Origin: VGJW01 sp035285595
GTDB lineage: Bacteria; Cyanobacteriota; Sericytochromatia; S15B-MN24; VGJW01
Direction of reading: 5' to 3'
Length of the DNA stretch: 29,442 nt
Assembly (NCBI GenBank): GCA_035285595.1
Contig: JAYKGV010000045.1
Location: 1-29,442 of the forward strand
Positions within the stretch are counted from its first letter, which is position 1. Each line of letters opens with the position of its first letter. Shown here piece by piece: positions 7,844 through 15,339 of this stretch. The translations under genes were made by a program, and so were the position numbers. The notes beneath the pieces were generated by a model, which saw nothing but the letters and a program-made list of their open reading frames with translations, had not been told where the DNA came from and ran no database searches.

Positions 7844-9165
7844 GCCCGGTCCTCGGCCGTCACCGGTGGCCAGGTGGCCGAGACGGCGACCCACCACCAG
7901 AAGCCCAGCTGTACCGCCGGCCTGAAAAATACCGTATCCACGAGTCCATGAAGGCACAGGCCGGCCACGGCCGCCGTGACGGCCGCCGCCCAAGGCCAGT
8001 CATCCGCGGTCCACCGGGGAACTCTGATCACGGTCACCAGCAGCCCCACGAAGGCCACCAGCCCAGGCAGGCCTGCCTCGGCCCACCACTCGAGGAAGAT
8101 GTTGTAGGCACCCAGAGCCTCGAAGCCCGAAATCATGTAGAGGGCATAGGCGTGCCGGAAGGCATCGTTGCCGATGCCGACACCCAGCCACCAACTGTCG
8201 CGAATCAGGGCCACCGTGGCCCGCCAGACCTGGGTGCGGAAGACATTGGAAGAATCACCGGTGACGTTCAGCATGCTGGCCACACGGGCCTGAAGCGTAG
8301 GTGCCAGGTGCCACGCGGCGACGGCCAGACCGGCAAGGCCCAGCAGGACGAGGCTCATCTGCACTCCACGGGACAGGCGTCCCCGTCTGCGGCCTGCAAG
8401 CAACCAGGCCCCGCCAAGGACGGCCACCTCCGCGGCGAGGGCGAGCCACGCGCCACGCGAGTACGTTACATACACGCAGGCTGGAATGAGCGGCAGCGCG
8501 AGAGCGCCCAGCCAGCGTGAAGGGCCGCGGCTCGCGAAGGCAAGCGCCCACGCTGCCGGCCATGCGATCGCGAGATAGGCTCCCATCAGGTTCGGATTCC
8601 GAAGACTGCCATAGACGCGGGTCAGGTTGAGGCCTGACTCGGCATCCTCCCAGGTCGCGAGCGGAGCGACCTTGATCTTGAACTGATAGAGGCCGTAAGC
8701 CGCCTCTCCCAAGGCGGCCAGAACGAAGGCAGAGGCCAGCACGATCCTCGTGGCCGGATGATGGGCCATCAGGCGCCGGAAGGTAAGGTAGGCCAATCCA
8801 TATACTGCGAATTTGGCCAGTCCCTTGAGAGAGGCTGTCAGATAGGGAGAGCCTGCCGCCGCAATGGCGAGTGTCGCAAAGAACAAGCCCACGGGCCAGG
8901 CCATGCGGGAAGGAGCAAAGACCTCGCCCGGCCGGGCCAGCCACCAGACGGCGCCACAGGCAGCGAGTGCCACCACCAGCACGGCATTCATGCCCGTGCT
9001 GACCCACGGCGAGGCCAAAATCAACAGGCTCGCTGCCACTTGGGTGACGGTCGGTGCATGCCGCGAGGTCCAGGATGTCGGGACCCAAGGGCCGACCTTT
9101 TCCTGATGCAGGATCTGGAGGCGCGCACCCAGGCGAGCTAGAGTGCCATTCGAGGCGCCGCTCAC
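7840..9165 (-). CDS. O-antigen ligase/polymerase family membrane protein, IctB-like
   Basis: 441 aa with about 10-11 hydrophobic segments. The Wzy_C-type core has LNLTRVYGSLRNPNLMGAYL, TYSRGAWLAL, a large periplasmic loop, WWLGVGIGNDAFRHAYALYM, AYNIFLEWWAEAGLPGLVAF and a final GLCLHGLVDTVFFRPAVQLGFWW. This set, especially the YGSLRNPN and HGLVDTV.FRP motifs, is what I know from cyanobacterial IctB, once proposed as a bicarbonate transporter but belonging to the O-antigen ligase family. Beside a heptosyltransferase and ADP-heptose genes, a ligase or polymerase role in surface-glycan assembly fits better than carbon uptake. The start is GTG, overlapping the DUF4330 stop by four bases. Confidence 0.85.
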   Translation of the reverse strand: MSGASNGTLARLGARLQILHQEKVGPWVPTSWTSRHAPTVTQVAASLLILASPWVSTGMNAVLVVALAACGAVWWLARPGEVFAPSRMAWPVGLFFATLAIAAAGSPYLTASLKGLAKFAVYGLAYLTFRRLMAHHPATRIVLASAFVLAALGEAAYGLYQFKIKVAPLATWEDAESGLNLTRVYGSLRNPNLMGAYLAIAWPAAWALAFASRGPSRWLGALALPLIPACVYVTYSRGAWLALAAEVAVLGGAWLLAGRRRGRLSRGVQMSLVLLGLAGLAVAAWHLAPTLQARVASMLNVTGDSSNVFRTQVWRATVALIRDSWWLGVGIGNDAFRHAYALYMISGFEALGAYNIFLEWWAEAGLPGLVAFVGLLVTVIRVPRWTADDWPWAAAVTAAVAGLCLHGLVDTVFFRPAVQLGFWWWVAVSATWPPVTAEDRA

Positions 9166-9680
9166 GGCCTGCCCGCGGCTCCGAACGTGCGGACATCGAC
9201 GATCGAACCGCGCAGGCGATAAGCGAAGCCCTCGATTTCGATGGGAGTGCCCACCTTGATCTTGCTGTCCCCGAACACCACGCCATCGTCGGTCAACGTG
9301 GCCTTCTCGCGAATGGTCACCACAAGGTCCTTGCCAAAGGGTTCCGAAGGATCGGGCAGGGCCACCAGCCGTTTGCCGTCCGCGCTCGGGATGGCCTCTC
9401 CCTTAGGCCTGGCCTGCACGGCCGAGATGAATACCGAACTATAGGGGACGTTCCGCAGCGTGATGAAGGTCTTGTCTCCTGCTTTCATCAGGCGCTCGGG
9501 ATGGGCGATGGCCCCGCGGATGAAGCAGTCAATCTCGACCGTGGTTTCACCCTTGACCTTGCGAGCCAAGCCAGTCTTGCCTGCTTTGGCCGCCCCAAAA
9601 GCCCCAAGGGCGATCACGAGCACCCCGAGCACCGTCAGGTCGAGGACGTTCAGACGGTGGCGGAAAGTGGCTTCGGACAT
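9162..9680 (-). CDS. DUF4330 family membrane-anchored protein
   Basis: 172 aa. Residues 1-11 are polar, 12-30 form one membrane helix (LDLTVLGVLVIALGAFGAA), and the rest is a beta-rich soluble domain with FIRGAIAHPERLMKAGDKTFITLRN, GKDLVVTIREKATLTDDGVVFGDSKIKVGTPIEIEG and a final GSIVDVRTF. This arrangement is that of DUF4330, a family I associate mainly with cyanobacteria and whose function is unknown. The pattern of hairpin repeats is reminiscent of periplasmic adaptor-type beta domains. An AGGAG lies about 9 bases before the ATG. It sits between ADP-heptose synthesis and the IctB-like ligase, so a helper role in glycan export or assembly is possible but only inferred. Confidence 0.78.
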   Translation of the reverse strand: MSEATFRHRLNVLDLTVLGVLVIALGAFGAAKAGKTGLARKVKGETTVEIDCFIRGAIAHPERLMKAGDKTFITLRNVPYSSVFISAVQARPKGEAIPSADGKRLVALPDPSEPFGKDLVVTIREKATLTDDGVVFGDSKIKVGTPIEIEGFAYRLRGSIVDVRTFGAAGRP

Positions 9681-9686
9681 CCTGAA

Positions 9687-10169
9687 CTACTCCTGGGACA
9701 TGCGGGGGGCGGTCATGCGTTGTACGAGCGAGGTGGTGGATCGGCCTTCGAGAAACGGCAAGAGCACGATGCGCCCGCCTGTCGCGGCCACCGCTGGCGC
9801 CTCGGGCAGGGTTTCGGGGCGGTAATCTCCACCTTTGGCATAGATGTCGGGTGCGAGGGCCTCGACCAGAGGGGTGGCCGTCGCAGAGGAGAACAACACG
9901 ACCAGATCCACGGCTCGCAAGGCGTCGAGGACCTCGGCGCGGTCTCCTTCTACATTCAGCGGCCGGGTCGGTCCTTTTAGGGCCCGAACACTGGCATCGT
10001 CGTTGAGGCCAAGGACCAGCCGGTTGCCAAGGGACTTGGCCGCGGCGAGGTAGCGAACATGCCCGGCGTGCAAGACGTCGAAGCAGCCGTTGGTGAAGAC
10101 GATCGTCTCCCCTTCCTTGCGCCAGCCGGCCACGATTTCCGCGGCCTCCTCGAGGTCACGTGCGATCAC
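9687..10169 (-). CDS. rfaE2: D-glycero-beta-D-manno-heptose 1-phosphate adenylyltransferase
   Basis: 160 aa, a stand-alone version of the C-terminal domain of E. coli HldE. It transfers AMP from ATP to heptose 1-phosphate, giving ADP-heptose. The nucleotidyltransferase signature is intact: VFTNGCFDVLHAGHVRYLAAA with the HxGH motif, LGLNDDASVRALKG, AEVLDALRAVDLVVLF and YAKGGDY. A short tail with STTSLVQRM corresponds to the ISTT/SSS-type adenylate-binding motif. The GTG start shares GTGA with the kinase stop, so kinase and adenylyltransferase, fused in enterobacteria, are coupled but separate here. The substrate would come from GmhA/GmhB elsewhere, and HldD epimerase is also not in this window. 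Confidence 0.93.
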   Translation of the reverse strand: MIARDLEEAAEIVAGWRKEGETIVFTNGCFDVLHAGHVRYLAAAKSLGNRLVLGLNDDASVRALKGPTRPLNVEGDRAEVLDALRAVDLVVLFSSATATPLVEALAPDIYAKGGDYRPETLPEAPAVAATGGRIVLLPFLEGRSTTSLVQRMTAPRMSQE

Positions 10170-11185
10170 GCGAGGTCCTCGAGACCCTCGGCCCAGCCAA
10201 TGGCGGCCAGCATCTCGGCAGGGGAGGTGGTGGAGGTTCCGAAGCGACGGACGACTTGCGAGGCCGCAAGGTTGGCCAGGATGGTCGCATCCCGCCAGGG
10301 TGCCCCGGCGGCCCGTGCGAGCGTCAGCGTGCCCACCACCGTATCCCCGGCGCCCGTCACGTCGAAAACCTCGGAACGGTTGAAGGCCGGAATATCGACC
10401 CGCGGATGTCCCCGCTCGAAGAGTGCGATGCCCATGGCTCCTCGGGTGATGAGCACCGCCTCGGCATCTGTCATCGCGAGCAGTCGGTCGCCGGCACGCT
10501 GCAGGCTGCCTTCGTCGGTGATGGCAAAGCCCACGACGGCCTCGGCCTCCGGCTGGTTGGGCGTGAGTGCGGCCACTCCCTTGAAGGGATCAAGGGGACC
10601 TTGGGCGTCGACCACCACAGGGACACCGATACTTTGAGCCATCGTCAGGGCCTGACCCCGGATGGCAGGCGAGAGTACGCCGTTGCCGTACTCCGACAGC
10701 AGGACCGCATCGACCGTGGGCAGCAGCCTCGAATAGGCCGCAAGGACCTCATGTTCAATCACGTCAGAAAGGGGCTCGTCCGATTGCTGGTCGATCCGCA
10801 CGATCTGCTGTGTGACGGACTGGTTCGAGGTGGCCGTGACGCGCATCTTGGAGACGGTCGGCCGCATCGGGTCGCCGACGAGGCCGGTGGTACCCACCCC
10901 GAGCCGTTCCAGAGTGTCCTTCATGACATTGCCCGGACCGTCTCGGCCCACGACGCCCACCATCTCGACCTTTCCCGCCAAGGCCGCGATGTTGGCCGCG
11001 GCATTGGCGGCACCGCCCGGAACCAGCCGGGTCTTGCGATGCCGCAAGATCAAGACGGGCGCTTCGCGACTGATACGGTCGATGTGGCCTTCGAGGTATT
11101 GGTCGGCAATGGCGTCTCCCAGAACGAGGACACGCGTACCGGCGATCCTCTCGAGCAGGGAGGCCAGAGTCTGGGGGGTGAACAC
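10166..11185 (-). CDS. rfaE1: D-glycero-beta-D-manno-heptose-7-phosphate kinase
   Basis: 339 aa. A PfkB/ribokinase-fold enzyme that phosphorylates heptose 7-phosphate at C1. I start it at the GTG at 11185 (MFTPQTLASLL): AAGGAAG lies about 8 bases upstream and this start clears prfB by 13 bp, whereas the longer open frame (to 11272) would overlap it. Family features are VLVLGDAIADQYLEG, ISREAPV, LVPGGAANAAANIAALAG (GG-containing substrate loop), LTPNQPEAEAV, ITRGAMGIALF and the catalytic FDVTGAGDTVVGTL. The kinase domain stands alone; the transferase half is the next gene. Together they supply ADP-heptose to the GT9 enzyme downstream. Confidence 0.93.
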   Translation of the reverse strand: MFTPQTLASLLERIAGTRVLVLGDAIADQYLEGHIDRISREAPVLILRHRKTRLVPGGAANAAANIAALAGKVEMVGVVGRDGPGNVMKDTLERLGVGTTGLVGDPMRPTVSKMRVTATSNQSVTQQIVRIDQQSDEPLSDVIEHEVLAAYSRLLPTVDAVLLSEYGNGVLSPAIRGQALTMAQSIGVPVVVDAQGPLDPFKGVAALTPNQPEAEAVVGFAITDEGSLQRAGDRLLAMTDAEAVLITRGAMGIALFERGHPRVDIPAFNRSEVFDVTGAGDTVVGTLTLARAAGAPWRDATILANLAASQVVRRFGTSTTSPAEMLAAIGWAEGLEDLA

Positions 11186-11198
11186 GGACGATGCTTCC

Positions 11199-12336
11199 TT
11201 ATTCCTCGAGTGCCACGGCTTCCTGCCAGTCGCCTGAGGCCTTGGCCCGGAGGTAGGACTCGATGAAGGCATCGAGATCGCCGTCGAGCACCTGTCCGGG
11301 ATTCCCGGTCTCGCAGCCCGTGCGGTGGTCCTTGATCATCGAGTAGGGATGCAGGACATAGCTGCGGATCTGGTTGCCCCACGCCGCGTCGGTATGGGCA
11401 CCCTTCAGGCCTGCGACCTTCTGTTCGTGTTCCTCGCGCTGGCGCTCGAGCAGCTTGGCCTTGATGATGCGCATCGCCGTTTCGCGGTTCTGGTGCTGGG
11501 ACCGTTCGTTCTGACACGCCACAACGATGCCGGTAGGAAGATGGGTGATCCTGACGGCGGTTTCGACCTTGTTGACGTTCTGGCCGCCCGCGCCTCCCGA
11601 TCTGTAAGTGTCGATCCGCAGTTCGACGGGGTTGATGTCGACAGGCTCGCTTTCCGGGATCTCGGGGGTGACAGCCACCCGCGCGAAGGCCGTTTGTCTC
11701 TTCGCCTGAGCATTGAAGGGCGAGATGCGAACCAGCCGGTGCACGCCCTTTTCTGCGGCCAACCGTCCGTAGGGGTAAGGAGCCCCCGAAACCGTCAGAG
11801 TCGCGGACTTGATGCCTGCCTCGTCCCCGGGGGACATGTCGAGTAGCTCGACTTTGTAGCCGGTTCGTTCCGCCCAGCGCGTGTACATCCTGAGCAGCAT
11901 TTCCGCCCAGTCCTGGGCATCCGTGCCACCCGCGCCGGCGCTAATTTCGAGGATCGCCGCCTGATTGTCGTACTCGCCGCCGAGCAGTTGTTCGACTTCC
12001 CAAGCGTCAAGGCCTTGGCGCAGCTTGCCCATGCCTGCGTCGATCTCGGGCAGGACCGATTCATCTCCAGCTTCCATGCCCATCTCGACCAGGACCTGGG
12101 TGTCGTCGGCCAGACGCTCCCAGCCGAACAGCCTCTCCAGCTGCTGACGCATGTGGGTGAGCTCCTGCATGGTGGATTGCGCCGTGCGGGAGTCGTTCCA
12201 GAAGTCGGGTGCCGAGGCCTGCGCCTCGAGCTGCTCGATGCGATGACTCAGTCGATCCGGGTCAAAGATGCCTCCTGGCTTCGCCGATGCGTTGCTGGAG
12301 GGAGACGAGTTCGTTGCGGTGTTCGGGGAATCCCAT
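11199..12336 (-). CDS. prfB: Peptide chain release factor 2, with programmed +1 frameshift
   Basis: RF2 terminates translation at UGA and UAA. The gene is in two frames. Zero frame: ATG at 12336, 24 codons (MGFPEHRNELVSLQQRIGEA...), then TGA at 12264-12262. The main frame is entered by skipping one T at 12264 and continues with GAC (Asp) to the stop at 11199, giving about 378 aa in total (join 12336-12265, 12263-11199). The anticodon-like SPF tripeptide (VRISPFNAQ) specifies RF2, and the GGQ catalytic loop is in RSGGAGGQNVNKVETAVRI. It follows secA by 14 bp, a common gene order. An annotation that begins at the internal ATG (12170) would miss the first 55 residues. Confidence 0.96.
12261..12276 (-). 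promoter_or_regulatory. prfB autoregulatory +1 frameshift site
   Basis: Read on the minus strand the site is AGGAGGCATCTTTGAC. The internal SD-like AGGAGG (12276-12271) sits three bases before the slippery CTT (12267-12265), followed by the UGA stop and C. This is the same arrangement as the E. coli prfB site, where low RF2 lets the tRNA-Leu on CUU slip forward by one base. RF2 therefore limits its own synthesis. The SD-like element here is a perfect anti-SD match. Confidence 0.96.
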
Positions 12337-12350
12337 GGGTGGTAACTGGC

Positions 12351-15005
12351 TCAGGCGGTGGGGGAGGCGGAGTCGTCCTCGATCTCGAACATGTCGTCGG
12401 TCGGAGGCACGAAGGAACCGGGCACGTCATACAGCAGCTGGACGTGGAAGAGCTGCTGGACGAGCTCGAACTGGATGGTGCGGACGAGATCCTGGAAGTG
12501 CTCGTAGGCCTCGCGCTTGTACTCCTGCAAGGGATCCTTCTGGCCATACGCCCTGAAGCCGATGCCTTCCCGCAAGGCTTCCATGTCGTGCAGGTGCTGG
12601 ATCCAGCGCCGATCCACCAGCTGAAGCATCAGCTGCCGAGCCAGCTGCTGAAGGGTCTCGATGCCCATGGTGCTTTCGCGAATCTCGTAGGCTTCCTGCA
12701 CTCTCGCTTGCAAGTGTGCCCTCAAGTCTTCTACGGACCGACCCTCGAGTTCGTCGCGGGTGAGCTGGCGCGAGGCCGGTGCGGTGGTGGCCACGGCAGC
12801 TGCCCACGAGAATCGAGGAGGCTGGGTGGCGGCAGGAGGCTGCGACAGGAAGGGCGCAAGGCTGGACACGGCCTCGTGCAGGCCCTTGAGGTCCCATTCG
12901 TCGCGGTGGAGAGCCGAGTTGACGTACTGATCCACCAACTGATGGACGACACGATGGATGAAGGTCTTGAGGTTGCCCGAGAACTCCCTGCCTTCGAGTA
13001 CCTTGCGGCGCTCGGCATAGATGATGGAGCGCTGCTGGTTCATGACGTCGTCATACTCCAGCACCTGCTTGCGGCTGTTGAAGTGGTAGATTTCCACTTT
13101 CCGCTGGGCGCCTTCGATCGAGCGCGTGACCATGGGATGCTCGATGGCCTCGTCGTCCGGCACGTTGAGCCGGTCGAAAATGGCCGCGACCTTATCCCCG
13201 TTGAACAACCTCATCAGGTCGTCGTCGAGGGCGAGGTAAAAGCGGGTCGAACCCGGATCGCCCTGTCGTCCCGCCCGGCCCCGCAGCTGATTGTCGATGC
13301 GACGGCTCTCGTGACGCTCGGTGCCGATGATGTGCAAGCCCCCCAGCGCGAGGACGCGCTCCTTTTCAGCCGCGCAGGTGGCGTAGGCCTGCTCACGCAG
13401 CCGGGCCAGCTCGGCCTCGGGGACGACGCCCGGGTCTTCGTGGCCGGCCTCGCGGATCAGGTCCGTCAGCAGGCTTTCGGGGTTGCCACCCAGGATGATG
13501 TCCGTGCCGCGTCCCGCCATGTTGGTGGCGATCGTGATGGCCTTGTAGCGACCGGCCTGCGCCACGATGCGGGCTTCTTCCTCGTGGTATTTGGCGTTCA
13601 GCACGCGGTGGGGCAGGCCCCGCTGCTTGAGGAGACCGGACAGGGCCTCGGATCGTTCGATGCTGACAGTGCCCACGAGGATAGGCCGACCCTCTTCGTG
13701 AATGCGGGCGATTTCGTCAGCTATCATCTCGAACTTGATCTTGCCGTTCTTGTACACGACATCGGCCATGTCACGCCTTTGCACGGAGCGGTTGGTCGGG
13801 ATGACCGTCACCTCGAGGTTGTAGATCTTGCCGAACTCGGCTTCTTCGGTCGCAGCGGTGCCGGTCATGCCGGCCAGCTTCTCGTAGAGGCGGAAGTAGT
13901 TCTGGAAGGTGATGGTGGCCAGCGTCTGGGTCTCATCCTGGATACGGACCGACTCCTTGGCCTCGATGGCTTGGTGCAATCCGTCCGAATAGCGCCGGCC
14001 GACCATCAAGCGTCCCGTGAACTCGTCGACGATCACGACCTCTTCGAAGCCGAGTTCGGGATTGTGCTTGACGACGTACTCGATGTCGCGCCGGTAGAGT
14101 TCCTTGGCGCGCAGGGCCTGGACCATGTCATGGGCCAGGGAGGGGTTGGCGGGATCGTAGAGCTGTTCCACCCCCAGGATACGTTCTGCCTCGGTGATGC
14201 CATCTTCGGTCAGGATGATGTTCTTGGCCTTTTCGTCGACGGTGTAGTGCACGTCACGGATGAGCCGAGGCACGGCCCGGGCAAGGATGACGTATTGGTC
14301 CTGTTTCTGGGCGATGGGCCCGCTGATGATGAGCGGGGTGCGGGCCTCGTCGATCAGGATGGAATCCACCTCGTCGACGATGGCGAAGTTCAGCGGGCGT
14401 TGCACGCACGCATCCAGCTCGCGGGCCATGTTGTCACGCAGATAGTCAAAGCCAAGTTCGTTGTTGGTGGCGTAGGTGATGTCGGACTGGTAGGCGGCGC
14501 GGCGCTGCATCGGGGACAGGTGATTCTGGATCAGGCCCACCGACAGGCCGAGAAAGCGGTAGATCTGGCCCATCCACTCGCTGTCACGGCGTGCCAGGTA
14601 GTCGTTCACCGTGACGACGTGCACGCCTTTGCCCGTCAGGGCATTCAGGTAGCACGGCAGGGTCGCGACGAGGGTCTTGCCCTCGCCCGTCCGCATCTCT
14701 GCGATCTGACCCTTGTGAAGGAAGATGCCTCCGATGAGCTGCACGTCGAAGTGACGCATCCCCAGTACCCGGCGGCCGGCCTCCCGGACAGTGGCGAATG
14801 CCTCGGGCAGCAAGGAATCGAGGCTTTCGCCTCTGGCATGCCGGGCGCGGAACTCATCGGTCTTGGCCCGGAGCTCATCGTCGGACAGGATCTGCCACTG
14901 CGGTTCGAGCTGGTTGATCCGCATGACGAGCGGGCGCACGGCCCGGACCTTGCGCTCATTGGCGTCGCCGAAGATCTTCGCGAGTAGCTGAAGCATGGAC
15001 CCCAT
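12351..15005 (-). CDS. secA: SecA, preprotein translocase ATPase
   Basis: 884 aa (881 from the second ATG at 14996). SecA drives post-translational export through SecYEG at the inner face of the membrane. The N-terminal Walker A is MRTGEGKTLVATLP (about 104-117), with DYLARRD, FDYLRDNM, the DEAD-type VDEVDSILIDEARTPLIISG, GTVSIERSE, ATNMAGRGTDIILGGNPE and RGRAGRQGDPGSTRFYLALDD. The two-helix finger and wing region end near MFEIEDDSASPTA. The usual C-terminal CxCxSGKKYKxCH zinc motif for SecB/ribosome binding is absent, as in several cyanobacteria. It is the first gene of the long minus-strand series. The ATG at 14996 is favoured by a TAGAAT -10 just upstream (15009-15004). Confidence 0.97.
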   Translation of the reverse strand: MGSMLQLLAKIFGDANERKVRAVRPLVMRINQLEPQWQILSDDELRAKTDEFRARHARGESLDSLLPEAFATVREAGRRVLGMRHFDVQLIGGIFLHKGQIAEMRTGEGKTLVATLPCYLNALTGKGVHVVTVNDYLARRDSEWMGQIYRFLGLSVGLIQNHLSPMQRRAAYQSDITYATNNELGFDYLRDNMARELDACVQRPLNFAIVDEVDSILIDEARTPLIISGPIAQKQDQYVILARAVPRLIRDVHYTVDEKAKNIILTEDGITEAERILGVEQLYDPANPSLAHDMVQALRAKELYRRDIEYVVKHNPELGFEEVVIVDEFTGRLMVGRRYSDGLHQAIEAKESVRIQDETQTLATITFQNYFRLYEKLAGMTGTAATEEAEFGKIYNLEVTVIPTNRSVQRRDMADVVYKNGKIKFEMIADEIARIHEEGRPILVGTVSIERSEALSGLLKQRGLPHRVLNAKYHEEEARIVAQAGRYKAITIATNMAGRGTDIILGGNPESLLTDLIREAGHEDPGVVPEAELARLREQAYATCAAEKERVLALGGLHIIGTERHESRRIDNQLRGRAGRQGDPGSTRFYLALDDDLMRLFNGDKVAAIFDRLNVPDDEAIEHPMVTRSIEGAQRKVEIYHFNSRKQVLEYDDVMNQQRSIIYAERRKVLEGREFSGNLKTFIHRVVHQLVDQYVNSALHRDEWDLKGLHEAVSSLAPFLSQPPAATQPPRFSWAAAVATTAPASRQLTRDELEGRSVEDLRAHLQARVQEAYEIRESTMGIETLQQLARQLMLQLVDRRWIQHLHDMEALREGIGFRAYGQKDPLQEYKREAYEHFQDLVRTIQFELVQQLFHVQLLYDVPGSFVPPTDDMFEIEDDSASPTA

Positions 15006-15009
15006 TCTA
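15004..15009 (-). promoter_or_regulatory. Candidate -10 box for secA (possibly leaderless)
   Basis: On the minus strand TGGTAGAAT is an extended -10 (TGN then TAGAAT). The expected start of transcription falls at 14997-14996, which is the second ATG of secA, so the mRNA could have no leader. A -35 at the normal distance is poor (TCAACG), so this is only a candidate. Confidence 0.35.
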
Positions 15010-15028
15010 CCACCGGCGCCGGGATGCG

Positions 15029-15058
15029 TTGACCGACGACTGCCTCTCCGGCTATGAT
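15029..15058 (+). promoter_or_regulatory. Sigma70-type promoter of rpmE
   Basis: TTGACC (15029-15034), an 18-base spacer and TATGAT (15053-15058). This would start transcription near 15065 and leave a leader of about 27 bases that carries the rpmE ribosome binding site. It lies in the 86-base gap between the divergent secA and rpmE genes and probably drives rpmE, the ThyX-like gene, the HD-GYP gene and rsmE. Confidence 0.75.
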
Positions 15059-15091
15059 GAAACTTCCTGAGTCTTTTGCCGGAGTGTCTTC

Positions 15092-15322
15092 ATGAAGCCT
15101 GACATCCATCCTGAGTACCACACCTTGACCGCCACGTGCGTGTGCGGCAACACCTTCGAGACGGGTTCGACCCGTCCGCAGATTCGCGTTGAAATCTGCG
15201 CGGCCTGCCATCCTTTCTTCACGGGGACCCAGAAGATTGTCGACACCGAGGGTCGGGTCGAGCGCTTTATGAAGAAGTACAACCTCAAACCCGGCGCTAC
15301 GGCCGTCGCGACCAAGAAGTAG
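15092..15322 (+). CDS. rpmE: Ribosomal protein bL31, zinc-binding type
   Basis: 76 aa, normal for bL31 of the 50S subunit. Cys16 and Cys18 (TCVCG) and Cys36 and Cys39 (ICAACHPFFTG) form the zinc site of the C+ form, so this is not the zinc-independent paralogue. The N-terminal MKPDIHPEYH and the GRVERFMKKY segment are typical. GGAG lies 7 bases before the ATG. The gene has its own strong promoter at 15029-15058 and is divergent from secA. No ykgM-like second copy or Zur-type operator is visible. Confidence 0.97.
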   Translation: MKPDIHPEYHTLTATCVCGNTFETGSTRPQIRVEICAACHPFFTGTQKIVDTEGRVERFMKKYNLKPGATAVATKK

Positions 15323-15324
15323 GC

Positions 15325-15339
15325 GGGGCCCGGCGCCCC
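15325..15339 (+). promoter_or_regulatory. GC hairpin abutting the ThyX-like start codon
   Basis: GGGGC-CCGGC-GCCCC: a 5-bp all-GC stem with a 5-base loop, ending on the base before the ATG at 15340. The only SD-like purine run before this gene (AGGCGGGG, 15321-15328) lies partly within the stem, so the hairpin could reduce initiation or make it depend on ribosomes finishing rpmE. There is no T-run, so it is not an intrinsic terminator. Confidence 0.35.

Noticed and set aside
12170..12172. The internal ATG as the prfB start
   Set aside because: It would drop the N-terminal domain, and the frameshift site with an upstream ATG accounts for the missing part.
11988..14987. A 999-codon open frame on the plus strand opposite secA and prfB
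   Set aside because: It is antisense to two well-conserved genes and its translation is a low-complexity mix without a recognisable fold; GC-rich coding DNA often leaves the opposite strand open.
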